Shown here: positions 44,733-55,372 of the stretch, piece by piece
Numbering within the stretch: position 1 is the stretch's first letter
How the letters are laid out: the number at the start of each line of letters is the position of its first letter
Assembly (NCBI RefSeq): GCF_040448685.1
Contig: NZ_CP159290.1
Location: 4,216,001-4,280,000, forward strand
DNA length: 64,000 nucleotides
From: Cellulosimicrobium sp. ES-005
Lineage (GTDB): Bacteria > Actinomycetota > Actinomycetes > Actinomycetales > Cellulomonadaceae
Direction: 5' to 3'
The notes under the pieces: generated by a model
Databases searched by the model: none
Told to the model about the DNA's origin: nothing
Seen by the model: the letters and a program-made list of their open reading frames with translations, nothing else
Position numbers and translations under genes: made by a program

Positions 44733-46376
44733 ATGACGAGCTCATCCGGCACCCCCGGCAGCGGACCCGGCGAGGGCGCCGCGCTGGACGGCCTGATCGA
44801 CCCCGAGAACCCCGCGGCGACGTACGTGCTCGAGCCCGACGTCGTCGCACCGCTCGCGCAGCGCGTCGTCACCAGCAACGAGGCGGGCATGCACCGCTCC
44901 GTCCTGCCCTTCACGGGCGCGCCGCTCGCCGCGTTCCCGGTGTCCTCCGTCGAGGACGTCGCGCGGGCTGTCGAGCGGGCGCGGGCCGCGCAGCCGGCGT
45001 GGGCGGCGCTCCCCGTCCGGGAGCGCGCGGCCGTGCTGCGGCGGTTCGGCGAGCTCGTGCTCGCGCGCCAGTCCGACGGCCTCGACCTCATCCAGATGGA
45101 GTCCGGCAAGTCGCGCCGCAGCGCGTTCGAGGAGGTCGCCGACGTCGCGATCCTCACGCGCCACTACGCGCGGCGCGGCCCGCGCTACCTCGCCGACCGG
45201 CGGGCGCCGGGGATGCTGCCCGTGCTCACCGGCACGCGCGTGCACCGTCGCCCCGTGGGCGTGGTCGGCGTCGTCGCGCCGTGGAACTACCCGCTGACGC
45301 TCGCGTTCGCCGAGGCCGTGCCCGCGCTCGTGGCGGGCAACGCCGTCGTGCTCAAGCCGGACCCGCAGACGACGCTCACCGCGCTGTGGGGCGCGGAGCT
45401 GCTCGAGGAGGCGGGCCTGCCCGCGGACCTGTTCCTCGTCGTCGCGGGCGGGGGAGACGTCGGCGCCGCGGTGACCGACCACGTGGACCACATCGCGTTC
45501 ACCGGCTCGACGGCCACCGGCCGCAAGGTCGCCGCGCGGGCGGGAGAGCGCCTCATCGGCGCGACGCTCGAGCTCGGCGGCAAGAACCCCCTGTACGTCG
45601 CGGCCGACGCCGACGTGCGCGCCGCCGCGCGCGGCGCCGTGCGCGCGTGCTTCTCCAACTCCGGCCAGCTCTGCGTCTCGATCGAGCGGCTCGTCCTGCA
45701 CGAGGACGTCGCGGACGCGTTCCTCGACGAGTTCGTCCCGCTCGTCCGCGAGATGCGCCTCGGCGCCGGGCTCGACTACTCCGCCGACATGGGGTCGCTC
45801 ACGTCGCAGGCGCAGCTCGACCGCGTGGTCGCGCACGTCGAGGACGCCATCGCGCGCGGCGCGCGCGTCCTCGCGGGCGGCGTGCACCGCGCGGACATCG
45901 GCCCTTGGTTCTACGCACCCACGGTGCTGGACGACGTGCCCGACGACGCGGCGTGCGCGCGCGAGGAGACGTTCGGTCCCGTCGTCTCCGTGCGTCGGGT
46001 CGCGAGCGACGACGAGGCCGTGCGGGTCATGAACGACTCCGAGTTCGGGCTCAACGCGAGCGTGTGGACGCGCGACGTGGCGCGAGGCCGCCGGATCGCG
46101 GCCCGCGTGGAGGCGGGGACCGTCAACGTCAACGACGGGTACTCCGCCGCCTGGGGCTCCGTCGGCGCCCCGATGGGCGGGTTCAAGGCGTCCGGCCTCG
46201 GCCGTCGGCACGGCCGCGAGGGGATCGAGGCGCTCACGGAGGCGCAGACCATCTCCGTGCAGCGCGGCGCGAACCAGGGCCTCACGCTCGACACGCTCTA
46301 CGAGATCGGCGGCGAGCTCCCCAGCAGGGTGCTCACCTCCGCGCTCGACGTCATGCGTCGCCTGCGCCTGCCCTGA
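44733..46376 (+). CDS. gabD2: Succinate-semialdehyde dehydrogenase
   Basis: The enzyme oxidises succinic semialdehyde to succinate with NADP. The 547-aa aldehyde dehydrogenase has VGVVAPWNYPLTLAFAEAVPAL, NAVVLKPDPQTTLTA, FTGSTATGRKVAAR, the general base Glu in LELGGKNPLYV (~284) and the catalytic Cys in SNSGQLCVSIER (~316). The end with GAPMGGFKASGLGRRHGREG, SVQRG and the long C-terminus matches actinobacterial GabD2. Neighbours give no GABA pathway context. Confidence 0.92.
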   Translation: MTSSSGTPGSGPGEGAALDGLIDPENPAATYVLEPDVVAPLAQRVVTSNEAGMHRSVLPFTGAPLAAFPVSSVEDVARAVERARAAQPAWAALPVRERAAVLRRFGELVLARQSDGLDLIQMESGKSRRSAFEEVADVAILTRHYARRGPRYLADRRAPGMLPVLTGTRVHRRPVGVVGVVAPWNYPLTLAFAEAVPALVAGNAVVLKPDPQTTLTALWGAELLEEAGLPADLFLVVAGGGDVGAAVTDHVDHIAFTGSTATGRKVAARAGERLIGATLELGGKNPLYVAADADVRAAARGAVRACFSNSGQLCVSIERLVLHEDVADAFLDEFVPLVREMRLGAGLDYSADMGSLTSQAQLDRVVAHVEDAIARGARVLAGGVHRADIGPWFYAPTVLDDVPDDAACAREETFGPVVSVRRVASDDEAVRVMNDSEFGLNASVWTRDVARGRRIAARVEAGTVNVNDGYSAAWGSVGAPMGGFKASGLGRRHGREGIEALTEAQTISVQRGANQGLTLDTLYEIGGELPSRVLTSALDVMRRLRLP

Positions 46377-46423
46377 CCGTCCTCCGGCTGCCACTGCCCC
46401 CCGACGGTGCCGGGCGCGCGTCG

Positions 46424-47113
46424 TCAGCGCCGCACGGCGTCGAGCACGGCCTTCGTCGCCGCGGGTACCTCGCGCACGCGGTAGAGCACGGCCTTCCACG
46501 GCTCGACGCTCGCCGCGCTGACCCCGATCCCGACCGCGTCGAGACCCGCGACGCGGCACGAGAAGAGCGTGCGCGGCAGGTGGTAGCCCTGCGTCACCAC
46601 GACCGCCGTGCCGACGCCGAACTCCGACACCGCGCGCGTGCACGTGGCGTGCGTGTCGAAGCCCTCCCGGTCCAGCAGGATCGCGTCGTCCGGGACGCCC
46701 CGGTCGAGCAGCCACGCGCGCATCGACCCGGGCTCGTCGTAGTCGTCGTGCGCGTCGCCGCTCACGAGGACGACGGGCGCGACGCCCCGGCCGTAGAGCT
46801 CCGCGGCCGCGTCGAGCCGACGTCGCAGGTACGTCGACGGCGACCCGTCGGGGCGCAGCCCCGCACCCGGGACGACGATCGCGTCGCTCGGCGGCACGTC
46901 CGCCCGGTCGGCGACGTGCGCGCGCCCGACGCCCTGCACGACGGCGAACGGCGCCAGCACGAGCACCGCCAGGCCGGCCGCGACCCAGACCGTCGCGCGC
47001 CGACGCCGCGACCGACGGGGACGGTCGCGCGGGACCCGACGGGAGGCCCCCGACCCGGACGACGTCGACGTCGAGGACTGCGCGGCCGGGCTGGAGGTCG
47101 GGTCGTCGCTCAC
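46424..47113 (-). CDS. SanA/YdcF family membrane protein
   Basis: A 229-aa protein of the DUF218 family, related to SanA, implicated in envelope integrity and vancomycin exclusion. A membrane helix (VWVAAGLAVLVLAPFAVVQGV, ~46-65; partly shown) follows a basic stretch. The outer domain shows DAIVVPGAGLRPDGSPSTYL, VVLVSGDAHDDYDEPGSM, TH-containing FDTHATCTRAV and VVVTQGYHLPRTLFSC. Exact role unknown. GTG at 47113 with TAGGGT six bases before it. Confidence 0.88.
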   Translation of the reverse strand: MSDDPTSSPAAQSSTSTSSGSGASRRVPRDRPRRSRRRRATVWVAAGLAVLVLAPFAVVQGVGRAHVADRADVPPSDAIVVPGAGLRPDGSPSTYLRRRLDAAAELYGRGVAPVVLVSGDAHDDYDEPGSMRAWLLDRGVPDDAILLDREGFDTHATCTRAVSEFGVGTAVVVTQGYHLPRTLFSCRVAGLDAVGIGVSAASVEPWKAVLYRVREVPAATKAVLDAVRR

Positions 47114-47119
47114 GCCCCG

Positions 47120-47125
47120 ACCCTA
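47120..47125 (-). promoter_or_regulatory. -10 element of the sanA-like gene
   Basis: TAGGGT on the minus strand, six bases from the GTG at 47113. Confidence 0.5.
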
Positions 47126-47159
47126 GCGCCGCCACAACGCCGACAGGCGACACGGCGCC

Positions 47160-47217
47160 CCGAACAGGTGGTCCTGACCCGTCCGCCGTCCGGGACGCGC
47201 CAGGACCACCTGTTCGG
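47160..47217. repeat. CAGGTGGTCCTG hairpin element, copy B2
   Basis: CCGAACAGGTGGTCCTG and its exact 17-base complement enclose a further partly paired CCCGTCC...GGGACGC. Same layout and core as the copy at 18316. It sits between the HD-fusion stop and the sanA-like promoter, so it can end transcription of the former. Confidence 0.85.
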
Positions 47218-47237
47218 CGGGTTGCCGGGGGCGAGGG

Positions 47238-48179
47238 TTAGGTGGGGGTGGTGAGGGTCGTGAGCTCGTCGGTGAGGTTGTGGCGGGCCCGGTCCTCCCA
47301 TCGGGCGGCGCCCTGCGGGGTGCGGAACAGCACGCCGCCACCGAGCAGTCCTCGCAGGACGGCGGCGCGACCGGTGCGGAAGGCGTCGTCGGGCACGTGC
47401 GCGTACTCGGCGCGGACCTGTCGGACGTACCGCGCGTACCGGTCCGGCGCGGAGCCGAGGATCGCGAGGTCGGCGTCGGACACGAGCGCACCCGCCCGGT
47501 CGTCGGCCGTGGGGGAGTGGTCCGTCGTCACGAGCACGAGCCGCACGACCTCGTCGACGACCGCGGTGTCGAGGTGGCCCGCGAGCCGGGTACGCGCGAG
47601 CTCGGCGGAGCGCTCCTCGTCGCGTCCCGCCACGCCGTCGTGCACGGCGTCGTGGAACCACAGCGCGAGCTGGGTCGCCGCGGTGTCGCTCGCCGCCGGG
47701 CCGACGGGCTCGCGCCCGGGCGGGCTCGCGCCGTCGGGCACTCCGGGGGGTCGCCCCTCCAGGAGCGCGAGCGAGTCGAGCGCGTGGACGAGGTGCTCCG
47801 GCCCGTGGTAGACGCGGTGCGGCTCGTGCCAGCGCTCGACGAGGTCGACGCCGACGTCGCGGGCCCCGGGCAGGAGCGCGTCCCACCGGGCGAGCAGCGC
47901 GTCGGCCTTCGCCGCGCGCCGGGCCCGGCCCGGCACGCGCAGCCCGGACGCCCCGAGCCGGCGCGCGAGCTCGCGCCCGCCGACGGGGACGGCTCCCGCC
48001 GCGACCGCGGCGTCGTACCGCTCGGCGGCGACGTCGTAGTGGTCGAGGTCGAACGCCCGCCGGCTCACGCCGATGCCCGCGGCGAACGCGTGCAGCTCCG
48101 CCAACGAGTCGTCCGACACCAGGTGGCTGAACAGCGTCCCGTGCGCGGGCCACGCCGGCGGGTCGATGAGAACGGTCAC
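47238..48179 (-). CDS. DUF4031-HD phosphohydrolase fusion
   Basis: 313 aa. The N-terminal ~80 residues, TVLIDPPAWPAHGTLFSHLVSDDSLAELHAFA (in parts), match DUF4031, an alone-standing small domain of unknown role in other genomes. The rest matches the HD superfamily: VYHGPEHLVHALDSL, ATQLALWFHDAVHDGVAGRDEERSAELA and LVSDADLAILG. The HD pair and outer ligands are present, so it may be a metal-dependent phosphohydrolase. The GTG start is shared with an adjoining -10 candidate CATGCT (48186-48191). Substrate unknown. Confidence 0.85.
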   Translation of the reverse strand: MTVLIDPPAWPAHGTLFSHLVSDDSLAELHAFAAGIGVSRRAFDLDHYDVAAERYDAAVAAGAVPVGGRELARRLGASGLRVPGRARRAAKADALLARWDALLPGARDVGVDLVERWHEPHRVYHGPEHLVHALDSLALLEGRPPGVPDGASPPGREPVGPAASDTAATQLALWFHDAVHDGVAGRDEERSAELARTRLAGHLDTAVVDEVVRLVLVTTDHSPTADDRAGALVSDADLAILGSAPDRYARYVRQVRAEYAHVPDDAFRTGRAAVLRGLLGGGVLFRTPQGAARWEDRARHNLTDELTTLTTPT

Positions 48180-48195
48180 CGACCGAGCATGCCAC

Positions 48196-49455
48196 CTACG
48201 ACGCGCGCGACGCCGCCTCGACGACCTCGACGGACTGGCGCGCGATCGCGAGCTCCTCCATCGTCGGCACGACCATGACGAGCGTGCTCGTCCAGTCGGG
48301 CGAGATGACGCGCGGCTCGCCGGAGCGCACGGCGTTGCGCTCCGGGTCGACGGCGAGGCCGAGCGGCTCGAGCCCCTCGACGACGGCGGCGCGCACGTCC
48401 GCGTCGTTCTCGCCGACGCCCGCCGTGAAGGCGACGACGTCGACCCGGCCGAGCACGGCGGTGTAGGCACCGACGTACTTGCGCAGGCGGTGGATGTAGA
48501 CGTCGAAGGCGCGGCGCGCGCCCTCGTCGCCGGCGTCGATGAGCCGCCGCAGCTCGCGGAAGTCGTTGACCCCCGACAGGCCCTTGACGCCCGAGCGCTT
48601 GTTGAACAGGACGTCGATCTCGTCGATGCTCATGCCCGCGTTGCGCGCGAGGTGGAACACGATGGCCGCGTCGATGTCGCCCGTGCGCGTGCCCATGACG
48701 AGGCCCTCGAGCGGCGTCATGCCCATCGACGTGTCGACCGCGACGCCGCCGCGCACGGCCGACGCGGACGCGCCGTTGCCGAGGTGCAGCACGATCGTGT
48801 TGAGGCCCTCGATCCGGCGGCCCAGCACGCGCGCGACCTTGCCGGACACGTACTGGTGGCTCGTGCCGTGGAACCCGTACCGGCGCACCCCGTGCTCCTG
48901 CGCGACCTCGCGGTCCAGCGCGTACGTGGCCGCGGCGTCGGGCAGCGTGGAGAAGAACGCCGTGTCGAACACCGCGACGTGCGGCACGTCGGGCAGCAGC
49001 TCGCGCGCGACCTCGATGCCCTTGACGTTCGGCGGGTTGTGCAGCGGTGCCAGCGGCGAGAGCGCGGAGATCTGGCGGACGACGTCGTCGTCCACCAGGA
49101 CCGGCGCGGAGAAGACCGCGCCGCCGTGCACCACGCGGTGGCCCACGGCGTACACGTCCGCGTCGGCGAGCGTCGGCCCCACCTCGTCGAACAGGCCCAG
49201 CGCGATGCGCAGGGCGACGCCGTGGTCCGCGACGGGCTCCTCACGCGTCGTCGTGTTCCCCGCGAACCGGTGCTTGATGATGCCGGTGTCCTCGCCGATG
49301 CGCTCGATCGTGCCCGCGGCGATCGCCTCGCCGCCGACGGGGTTGACGAGCTGGTACTTGAGCGAGGACGACCCCGAGTTCATGACGAGCACGGACCCGT
49401 GCGCCCCGTAGGCGCTGTAGGGGTTGGGGCGCTCGCCCTCGGGCAGGATCGTCAT
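48196..49455 (-). CDS. ackA: Acetate kinase
   Basis: AckA converts acetyl phosphate and ADP to acetate and ATP. The 419-aa protein has [55 protein letters not shown] and [17 protein letters not shown] plus FTAGVGEND, all AckA motifs. A ~20-residue N-terminal tail precedes the conserved start. The ATG overlaps the pta stop by four bases (ATGA), so it is the last gene of xfp-pta-ackA. Confidence 0.97.
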   Translation of the reverse strand: MTILPEGERPNPYSAYGAHGSVLVMNSGSSSLKYQLVNPVGGEAIAAGTIERIGEDTGIIKHRFAGNTTTREEPVADHGVALRIALGLFDEVGPTLADADVYAVGHRVVHGGAVFSAPVLVDDDVVRQISALSPLAPLHNPPNVKGIEVARELLPDVPHVAVFDTAFFSTLPDAAATYALDREVAQEHGVRRYGFHGTSHQYVSGKVARVLGRRIEGLNTIVLHLGNGASASAVRGGVAVDTSMGMTPLEGLVMGTRTGDIDAAIVFHLARNAGMSIDEIDVLFNKRSGVKGLSGVNDFRELRRLIDAGDEGARRAFDVYIHRLRKYVGAYTAVLGRVDVVAFTAGVGENDADVRAAVVEGLEPLGLAVDPERNAVRSGEPRVISPDWTSTLVMVVPTMEELAIARQSVEVVEAASRAS

Positions 49456-51665
49456 GAGGTGGCTCCTCGGGAGTGGCCGGAGTCGTGGGTGGAGTCGGCG
49501 GCTGGCGCAGGGGCCGCGGACCCCTGCGCCTGGATCGCCGTGATCGCGACGGTGTTGACGATGTCCTGCACGAGCGCGCCGCGCGAGAGGTCGTTCACCG
49601 GCTTGTTGAGGCCCTGGAGGACCGGGCCCACCGCGACGGCGCCCGCGGAGCGTTGCACCGCCTTGTAGGTGTTGTTGCCCGTGTTGAGGTCCGGGAAGAT
49701 GAACACCGTCGCGCGGCCCGCGACGTCCGAGCCCGGCATCTTCGACGCCGCGACGGACGCGTCCACGGCGGCGTCGTACTGGATCGGGCCCTCGACGAAC
49801 AGGTCGGGGCGGCGCTCGCGGACGAGGGCCGTGCCCCGGCGCACCTTGTCGACGTCGGCACCCGACCCCGACTCGCCGGTCGAGTACGACAGCATCGCGA
49901 CGCGCTGGTCGACGCCGAACTGCTGCGCCGTCGCCGCGGAGGAGATCGCGATGTCCGCGAGCTGCTCCGCGGTCGGGTCCGGGATGACCGCGCAGTCCCC
50001 GTAGACGAGGACGCGGTCCTGGAGGCACATGAGGAACACCGACGACACGACGGACACGCCCGGCTGCGTCTTGATGATCTCGAACGACGGCTTGATGGTG
50101 TGCGCCGTCGTGTGCTTGGCGCCCGAGACCATGCCGTCCGCGAGGCCGAGGTGGACCATCATCGTGCCGAAGTACGAGACGTCCTGGACGCGCTCGCGCG
50201 CCTCCTCGAGCCGGATGCCCTTGTGGGCGCGCAGGCGGGCGTACTCCGCCGCGAACCGCTCCACGAGCCCCGGGTCGTGCGGGCTGACGACGTGGGCGGC
50301 GTCGATGTCGAGGCCGAGCTCGGCCGCGCGGGCGCGGACCTTGGGCTCCTCGCCGAGGATCGTCAGCTCGGCGACCTGGCGGCCGAGCAGCGTGGACGCG
50401 GCGCGCAGGATGCGGTCGTCGTCGCCCTCGGGGAGCACGACGTGCTTGCGGTCCGCGCGGGCGCGCGAGAGCAGCTCGTACTCGAACATGAGCGGCGTGA
50501 CGACCTCGGGCCGGGGAACGTCGAGGCCGGCGAGGAGCGCCGCGCCGTCGATGTTCTGCTCGAACAGCGCGAGCGCCGTGTCGACCTTGCGCTGCGACTC
50601 CTTGGTGACGCGGCCGCGGGCGCTCGCGGCGGCGCTCGCCGAGCGGAACGTCCCCAGGTCGGTGCGGATGATCGGCAGGCTCGGGTCGAGGTCCGCGACG
50701 AGGCGCGCCGTGGACTCCGGCGGGAAGAACCCGCCGTTGAGGATGACGCCCGCGAGCGAGGGGAAGCCCGACGCCGAGTGCGCGGCGAGCAGCCCGATGA
50801 GGATGTCGACGCGGTCGCCGGGCGTGATGACGACCGCGCCGTCGGTCAGCCGGTCCAGCAGGTGCTCGAACGACATGGCGCCGACGAGCAGGTCCGTCGC
50901 CTCGCGGCCCAGGAGCGCCTCCTCCCCGAACGCGAGCGTCCCGCCCACGGCCTCCATGAGCGCGCGCACGGTCGGTGCGTCGAGGAACGGGTCCTCGGGC
51001 ACCGCCCAGCCCGGCAGGTGCGCGCCCGTGGCCGGCTCGGCCGTCGTGCCCGACGCCGTCCCCGCGGCCCGCGCGAGCGGCTCGCCGTCGGGGCCGAGCG
51101 CCCCGAGCAGCGCGCGCACCGCGTCGAGGTCGTCCGGCTGGACGCGGTTCGCGACGACGCCGATCGGCTGCGCGTGCTGGGAGCGCAGCTCGGCGACGCT
51201 CACCTCGATGAGGTTGCCCACGGCGTCGGGCGTGCGGTCCTTGCCGGAGACGACGAGGAGGACCGGCGCGCCGAGGTTCGCCGCGACGCGCGCGTTGAAC
51301 GACAGCTCGGTCGGGCCCGCGACGTCGGTGTAGTCCGTCCCGACCACCACGACGAAGTCGCACTGCCGCGCGACCTCGTGGTACCGGGCCACGATCTGCG
51401 AGAGCGCGGCCTCCGGGTCGGCGTGGACGTCCTCGTACGTGACGCCGATCGCCTGCTCGGCGGTGACGTCCACGCCGTCGTGCGCGAGCAGGAGCTCGAG
51501 CACGTAGTCCTGCACGTCCGGGCCGGCGGCCCGGGTGACCGGGCGGAAGACCCCCACCCGCTGGACCTTGCGGACCAGCAGGTCGAGGACCCCCAGCGCG
51601 ATCGTGGACTTGCCCGTCTCGCCCTCGGGCGAGGTGATGTAGATGCTGCGAGCGGTATCGCTCAC
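49452..51665 (-). CDS. pta: Phosphate acetyltransferase, long form
   Basis: Pta interconverts acetyl phosphate and acetyl-CoA. The 737-aa long form has an N-terminal P-loop domain ([17 protein letters not shown], ~9-25), a DRTGG domain in the middle (~210-330: [20 protein letters not shown]), and the catalytic PTA domain in the last ~330 residues with [47 protein letters not shown] and [19 protein letters not shown]. An Ala/Ser-rich tail ends it. GTG start overlaps the xfp stop (GTGA). Confidence 0.97.
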   Translation of the reverse strand: MSDTARSIYITSPEGETGKSTIALGVLDLLVRKVQRVGVFRPVTRAAGPDVQDYVLELLLAHDGVDVTAEQAIGVTYEDVHADPEAALSQIVARYHEVARQCDFVVVVGTDYTDVAGPTELSFNARVAANLGAPVLLVVSGKDRTPDAVGNLIEVSVAELRSQHAQPIGVVANRVQPDDLDAVRALLGALGPDGEPLARAAGTASGTTAEPATGAHLPGWAVPEDPFLDAPTVRALMEAVGGTLAFGEEALLGREATDLLVGAMSFEHLLDRLTDGAVVITPGDRVDILIGLLAAHSASGFPSLAGVILNGGFFPPESTARLVADLDPSLPIIRTDLGTFRSASAAASARGRVTKESQRKVDTALALFEQNIDGAALLAGLDVPRPEVVTPLMFEYELLSRARADRKHVVLPEGDDDRILRAASTLLGRQVAELTILGEEPKVRARAAELGLDIDAAHVVSPHDPGLVERFAAEYARLRAHKGIRLEEARERVQDVSYFGTMMVHLGLADGMVSGAKHTTAHTIKPSFEIIKTQPGVSVVSSVFLMCLQDRVLVYGDCAVIPDPTAEQLADIAISSAATAQQFGVDQRVAMLSYSTGESGSGADVDKVRRGTALVRERRPDLFVEGPIQYDAAVDASVAASKMPGSDVAGRATVFIFPDLNTGNNTYKAVQRSAGAVAVGPVLQGLNKPVNDLSRGALVQDIVNTVAITAIQAQGSAAPAPAADSTHDSGHSRGATS

Positions 51666-54163
51666 TCGTTGTCTCCTCCGGTGTCCTGCACGGCGGCGCT
51701 CGCGCCGTTGTACTGCGGGCCACCCTGCTCGGTCGCCGTCTCGCCGACGTCCGGCCACACCCAGTCGCGCACCTCGGGGATGTCCTCCCCGTGCTCGCGG
51801 GTGTACTGCCGGGCCGTCAGCCGCGCGTCGACCATCTCCTGGCGCAGACCCGCGTAGGTCGAGCGCAGGGACGGCACGCGGTCGATGACGTCGATCACCA
51901 GGTGGTAGCGGTCGATGTCGTTGAGCATGGCCATGTCGAACGGGGTGGTGGTGGTGCCCTCCTCCTTGTAGCCGCGCACGTGGATGTTCGCGTGGTTGGT
52001 GCGGCGGTACGTGAGGCGGTGGATCAGCCACGGGTAGCCGTGGTAGTTGAAGATGACGGGCCGGTCCGCGGTGAAGAGCGTGTCGAAGTCCTTGTCCGAC
52101 AGGCCGTGCGGGTGCTCCTTCTCGTCCTGGAGCCGCATGAGGTCCACGACGTTGACGACCCGGACCTTGAGGTCCGGGATCCGGCGGCGCAGGATGTCCG
52201 CCGCGGCGAGCACCTCGAGCGTCGGGACGTCGCCCGCGGCGCCGAGCACGACGTCCGGGTCCTCGCCCTCGACCTCGGTGCCGGCCCACTCCCAGATGCC
52301 GAGCCCGCGCGTGCAGTGCGCGACGGCCTGGTCCATGGACAGGAACTGCGGTGCCGGCTGCTTGCCCGCGACGACGACGTTCACGTACTGGCGGGAGCGC
52401 AGGCAGTGGTCGTAGGTCGAGAGCAGGGTGTTGGCGTCCGGCGGCAGGTAGACGCGGACGATCTCGGCCTTCTTGTTGACGACGTGGTCGATGAAGCCCG
52501 GGTCCTGGTGGCTGAAGCCGTTGTGGTCCTGGCGCCACACGTGGCTCGACAGCAGGTAGTTGAGGCTCGCGATCGGTCGCCGCCACGGGATGTGGTTGGT
52601 GACCTTGAGCCACTTCGCGTGCTGGTTGAACATCGAGTCGACGATGTGGATGAAGGCCTCGTAGCTGGTGAACAGGCCGTGCCGCCCGGTGAGCAGGTAG
52701 CCCTCGAGCCAGCCCTGGCACTGGTGCTCCGACAGCATCTCCATGACCCGGCCGGCACGCGCGAGGTGCTCGTCGACGTCCGGCCCGAAGAAGTCGGCGT
52801 TCCACTGCTTGTCCGTGACCTCGTACACGGCCTGGAGCCGGTTCGACGCGGTCTCGTCCGGCCCGAAGATCCGGAAGTTGTCGGGGTTGAGCCGCACCAC
52901 GTCGGTGAGCCACTGACCCAGCACGCGGGTCGCCTCGGCGACGTTGCCGCCCGGTCCCGAGACGTCGACCGCGTAGTCGCGGAAGTCCGGCAGGCGCAGG
53001 TCCTTGAGCAGCAGCCCGCCGTTCGCGTGCGGGTTGTCGCTCATGCGCAGCGTGCCCTCGGGGGCGAGCGCGGCGATGTCGTCGCGCAGGCGACCGCCCT
53101 CGTCGAAGAGCTCGTCCGCGCGGTACGACTCGAGCCAGCCGCGCAGCACGTCGAGGTGCTCCGGGGTGTCCCGCGCGCTCGCGAGCGGCACCTGGTGCGC
53201 GCGCCACGAGTCCTCGGTCTTCTTGCCGTCGATGACGGGCGGGCAGGTCCAGCCCTTCGGCGTGCGGAACACGATCATCGGCCACGCGGGTCGCTCGTCG
53301 TTCCCGGCCGCGGCGTCGGCCTTGATCTGCGCGATGTGGTTGAGCACCTCGTCGAGGAGCTGCGCGAAGCGCTGGTGGACCTCGAAGTGGTCCTCGCCGT
53401 CGAACCCGCCCGTGAAGAAGTACGGGGTGTGGCCGTAGCCGATCATGAGGTCGCGCAGCTCGTCGTCGCTGATCCGGGCGAGCACCGTCGGGTTGGCGAT
53501 CTTGTACCCGTTGAGGTGCAGGATCGGCAGCACGACGCCGTCGTTGCGCGCGTTGACGAACTTGTTGGAGTGCCAGCTCGTCGCGAGCGGGCCCGTCTCC
53601 GCCTCGCCGTCGCCCACGACCGCCGCGACCAGCAGGTCCGGGTTGTCGAACGCCGCGCCGTACGCGTGGGAGAGCGCGTAGCCGAGCTCGCCGCCCTCGT
53701 GGATCGACCCCGGCGTCTCGGGCGCGACGTGGCTCGGGATCCCGCCCGGGAAGGAGAACTGGCGGAACAGGCGGCGCAGGCCCTCGGTGTCCTGCGTGAT
53801 GTCCGTGTACGTCTCGGAGTACGTGCCCTCGAGGTACGCGTTCGCGACGAGGCCGGGGCCGCCGTGACCGGGGCCCGCGACGTAGATCGTCGACTGGCGG
53901 CGCTGCGCGATCGCGCGGTTGAGGTGCGCGTAGAGGAAGTTCAGGCCGGGCGTCGTGCCCCAGTGGCCCAGCAGGCGCGGCTTGACGTCCTCGCGGTCCA
54001 GCGGCGTGCGCAGCAGCGGGTTGTCGAGCAGGTAGATCTGGCCGACGGACAGGTAGTTCGCTGCACGCCACCACGCGTCGACGCGACGCAGGGTGTCGTC
54101 GTCGAGGGGGGCGACCTCGGCGGGTCGCCAGGCGGTGGACTCGGTGGCGGTGGTCGTGCTCAT
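51662..54163 (-). CDS. xfp: Xylulose-5-phosphate/fructose-6-phosphate phosphoketolase
   Basis: Xfp splits xylulose-5-phosphate or fructose-6-phosphate with phosphate into acetyl phosphate and a shorter sugar phosphate, using thiamine diphosphate. The 833-aa length is usual. Seen: [59 protein letters not shown] (ThDP/Mg), [40 protein letters not shown] and [20 protein letters not shown]. Start ATG after ggagcgtgag. It leads the operon, so its acetyl phosphate goes straight to Pta and AckA. Confidence 0.97.
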   Translation of the reverse strand: MSTTTATESTAWRPAEVAPLDDDTLRRVDAWWRAANYLSVGQIYLLDNPLLRTPLDREDVKPRLLGHWGTTPGLNFLYAHLNRAIAQRRQSTIYVAGPGHGGPGLVANAYLEGTYSETYTDITQDTEGLRRLFRQFSFPGGIPSHVAPETPGSIHEGGELGYALSHAYGAAFDNPDLLVAAVVGDGEAETGPLATSWHSNKFVNARNDGVVLPILHLNGYKIANPTVLARISDDELRDLMIGYGHTPYFFTGGFDGEDHFEVHQRFAQLLDEVLNHIAQIKADAAAGNDERPAWPMIVFRTPKGWTCPPVIDGKKTEDSWRAHQVPLASARDTPEHLDVLRGWLESYRADELFDEGGRLRDDIAALAPEGTLRMSDNPHANGGLLLKDLRLPDFRDYAVDVSGPGGNVAEATRVLGQWLTDVVRLNPDNFRIFGPDETASNRLQAVYEVTDKQWNADFFGPDVDEHLARAGRVMEMLSEHQCQGWLEGYLLTGRHGLFTSYEAFIHIVDSMFNQHAKWLKVTNHIPWRRPIASLNYLLSSHVWRQDHNGFSHQDPGFIDHVVNKKAEIVRVYLPPDANTLLSTYDHCLRSRQYVNVVVAGKQPAPQFLSMDQAVAHCTRGLGIWEWAGTEVEGEDPDVVLGAAGDVPTLEVLAAADILRRRIPDLKVRVVNVVDLMRLQDEKEHPHGLSDKDFDTLFTADRPVIFNYHGYPWLIHRLTYRRTNHANIHVRGYKEEGTTTTPFDMAMLNDIDRYHLVIDVIDRVPSLRSTYAGLRQEMVDARLTARQYTREHGEDIPEVRDWVWPDVGETATEQGGPQYNGASAAVQDTGGDNE

Positions 54164-54407
54164 CTCACGCTCCTGCAGGGGGAAGGGTTCGTGAACGACT
54201 ACGGCTTCATACAACCGCATCGACCGGGGCCCTGCACGGTCCGTGACGGCCCCGGGCGGTGTGACGTCCGTCCAGGACCGCAGAAAAGGTCCTAGGTCCC
54301 GGGAGCCGGTCGCGCACGCCACCGCGTCCGACCGCACCGGTGTGAGGTTCGCCCGGTCCGTCGCCCGCGATGCGGGTTCTCGCGCGAGGCCCGGCTACCG
54401 TGGGGTC
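54164..54407. other. Divergent gap between xfp and the SURF1 gene
   Basis: 244 bases with no gene I can support. The strand toward SURF1 has TACCGT at 54396; the strand toward xfp has weak AT-rich hexamers near 54205-54215, none convincing. Confidence 0.35.
54396..54401 (+). promoter_or_regulatory. -10 element of the SURF1 gene
   Basis: TACCGT ends six bases before the GTG at 54408. Confidence 0.45.
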
Positions 54408-55301
54408 GTGCCCGAGCCCACCGCCCCGCGTTCGTTCTGGGCGGTCGCCCGCCAGCCCCGCGTGGTCGGCCTGCTCGTGCTGTTCCTCCTGGCCGCCGCC
54501 GTGTGCGCACGGCTCGGCGTCTGGCAGCTCGACCGCGCGCAGCAGCGGGCCGAGCTCGCGGCGCAGCAGGAGGCCGCGGAGCTCGAGGCCGCCGGGCCCG
54601 AGGGCGTCGGGGTGCTGCTCCCGCCGCAGTCCTCCTTCCCGGGCGAGCTCGTCGGTCGGCAGGCCTGGGTCGAGGGGGAGTACGACCCGGAGGGCCAGCT
54701 CCTGGTGGAGAACCGTGCGCTCGACGGCCGGGTGGGCTACCTCATCCTCACGCCGCTGCACGTGACCGACGACGGGACGCAGGGCGCGTCGTGGGCCGGT
54801 CTCTCGGGCGCTCCCGTGCTGCCCGTGGTCCGCGGCTGGGTCGAGACGCCCGAGGAGAGTGCCGCGCTCGACCCGCCGGACGGCGTCGTGCGGCTCACGG
54901 GCTACCTCCAGGCCTCGGAGGCCGCCGGCCAGGGCGGCTCCGCCCCGGGGCTCACGGACGCCATCTCGACCGGGGCGCTCGTCAACGAGTGGGGCGGACC
55001 GATGTACTCGGGGTACCTCGTGCTCCTGTCGTCCGACCCCGAGCAGCCCTCGGCGGCCGAGGGCGGCCCGGCGCAGCTCCCGCGCCCGACGATCGAGGGC
55101 GGCACGGGTCTCAACCTCCAGAACCTCTTCTACGCGCTGCAGTGGTGGGTGTTCGGCGGCTTCGCCGTGCTGCTGTGGATCCGCCTGGTGCGCGACGAGG
55201 CGGCGGGCGGCAAGCGCCGCACCCGCGGTGACGGCGGCGGCATCGCCGGCCTCCCGGACCCCGCCGAGATCGACCCGCCCGGCTCGACGTCGACCTCCTG
55301 A
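54408..55301 (+). CDS. SURF1 family protein
   Basis: SURF1 proteins are two-helix membrane proteins that aid cytochrome c oxidase assembly. The 297-aa product has an N-terminal helix (PRVVGLLVLFLLAAAVCARLGVWQLDRAQQR in parts), with LGVWQLDR the family hallmark, a large outer domain (VRGWVETPEES, GYLQASE, SGYLVLLS) and a C-terminal helix LFYALQWWVFGGFAVLLWI (~245-263). The last 11 codons (EIDPPGSTSTS) lie inside the palindrome at 55265. No oxidase gene is in the window. Confidence 0.9.
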   Translation: MPEPTAPRSFWAVARQPRVVGLLVLFLLAAAVCARLGVWQLDRAQQRAELAAQQEAAELEAAGPEGVGVLLPPQSSFPGELVGRQAWVEGEYDPEGQLLVENRALDGRVGYLILTPLHVTDDGTQGASWAGLSGAPVLPVVRGWVETPEESAALDPPDGVVRLTGYLQASEAAGQGGSAPGLTDAISTGALVNEWGGPMYSGYLVLLSSDPEQPSAAEGGPAQLPRPTIEGGTGLNLQNLFYALQWWVFGGFAVLLWIRLVRDEAAGGKRRTRGDGGGIAGLPDPAEIDPPGSTSTS

Positions 55302-55334
55302 GGGTCGATCTCGGACGTACGGGTCGACCTCGCG
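55265..55334. repeat. 70-bp nested palindrome, copy A2
   Basis: Same 70-base length, same ends (CGAGATCG ... CTCGCG) and same four-core order as the copies at 760 and 56519, with the centre shifted one base. Its first 37 bases are coding, ending SURF1. It lies between two converging genes and may terminate both. Confidence 0.85.
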
Positions 55335-55372
55335 CCGCGCCTCGACGCGTGGACCCGCCCCCGCGGGCGTCG

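Noticed and set aside
49452-54074. A 1540-residue open frame running through both xfp and pta
   Set aside because: It is the true pta frame extended upstream through xfp in a shadow frame; pta starts at the GTG at 51665 with a GTGA overlap.
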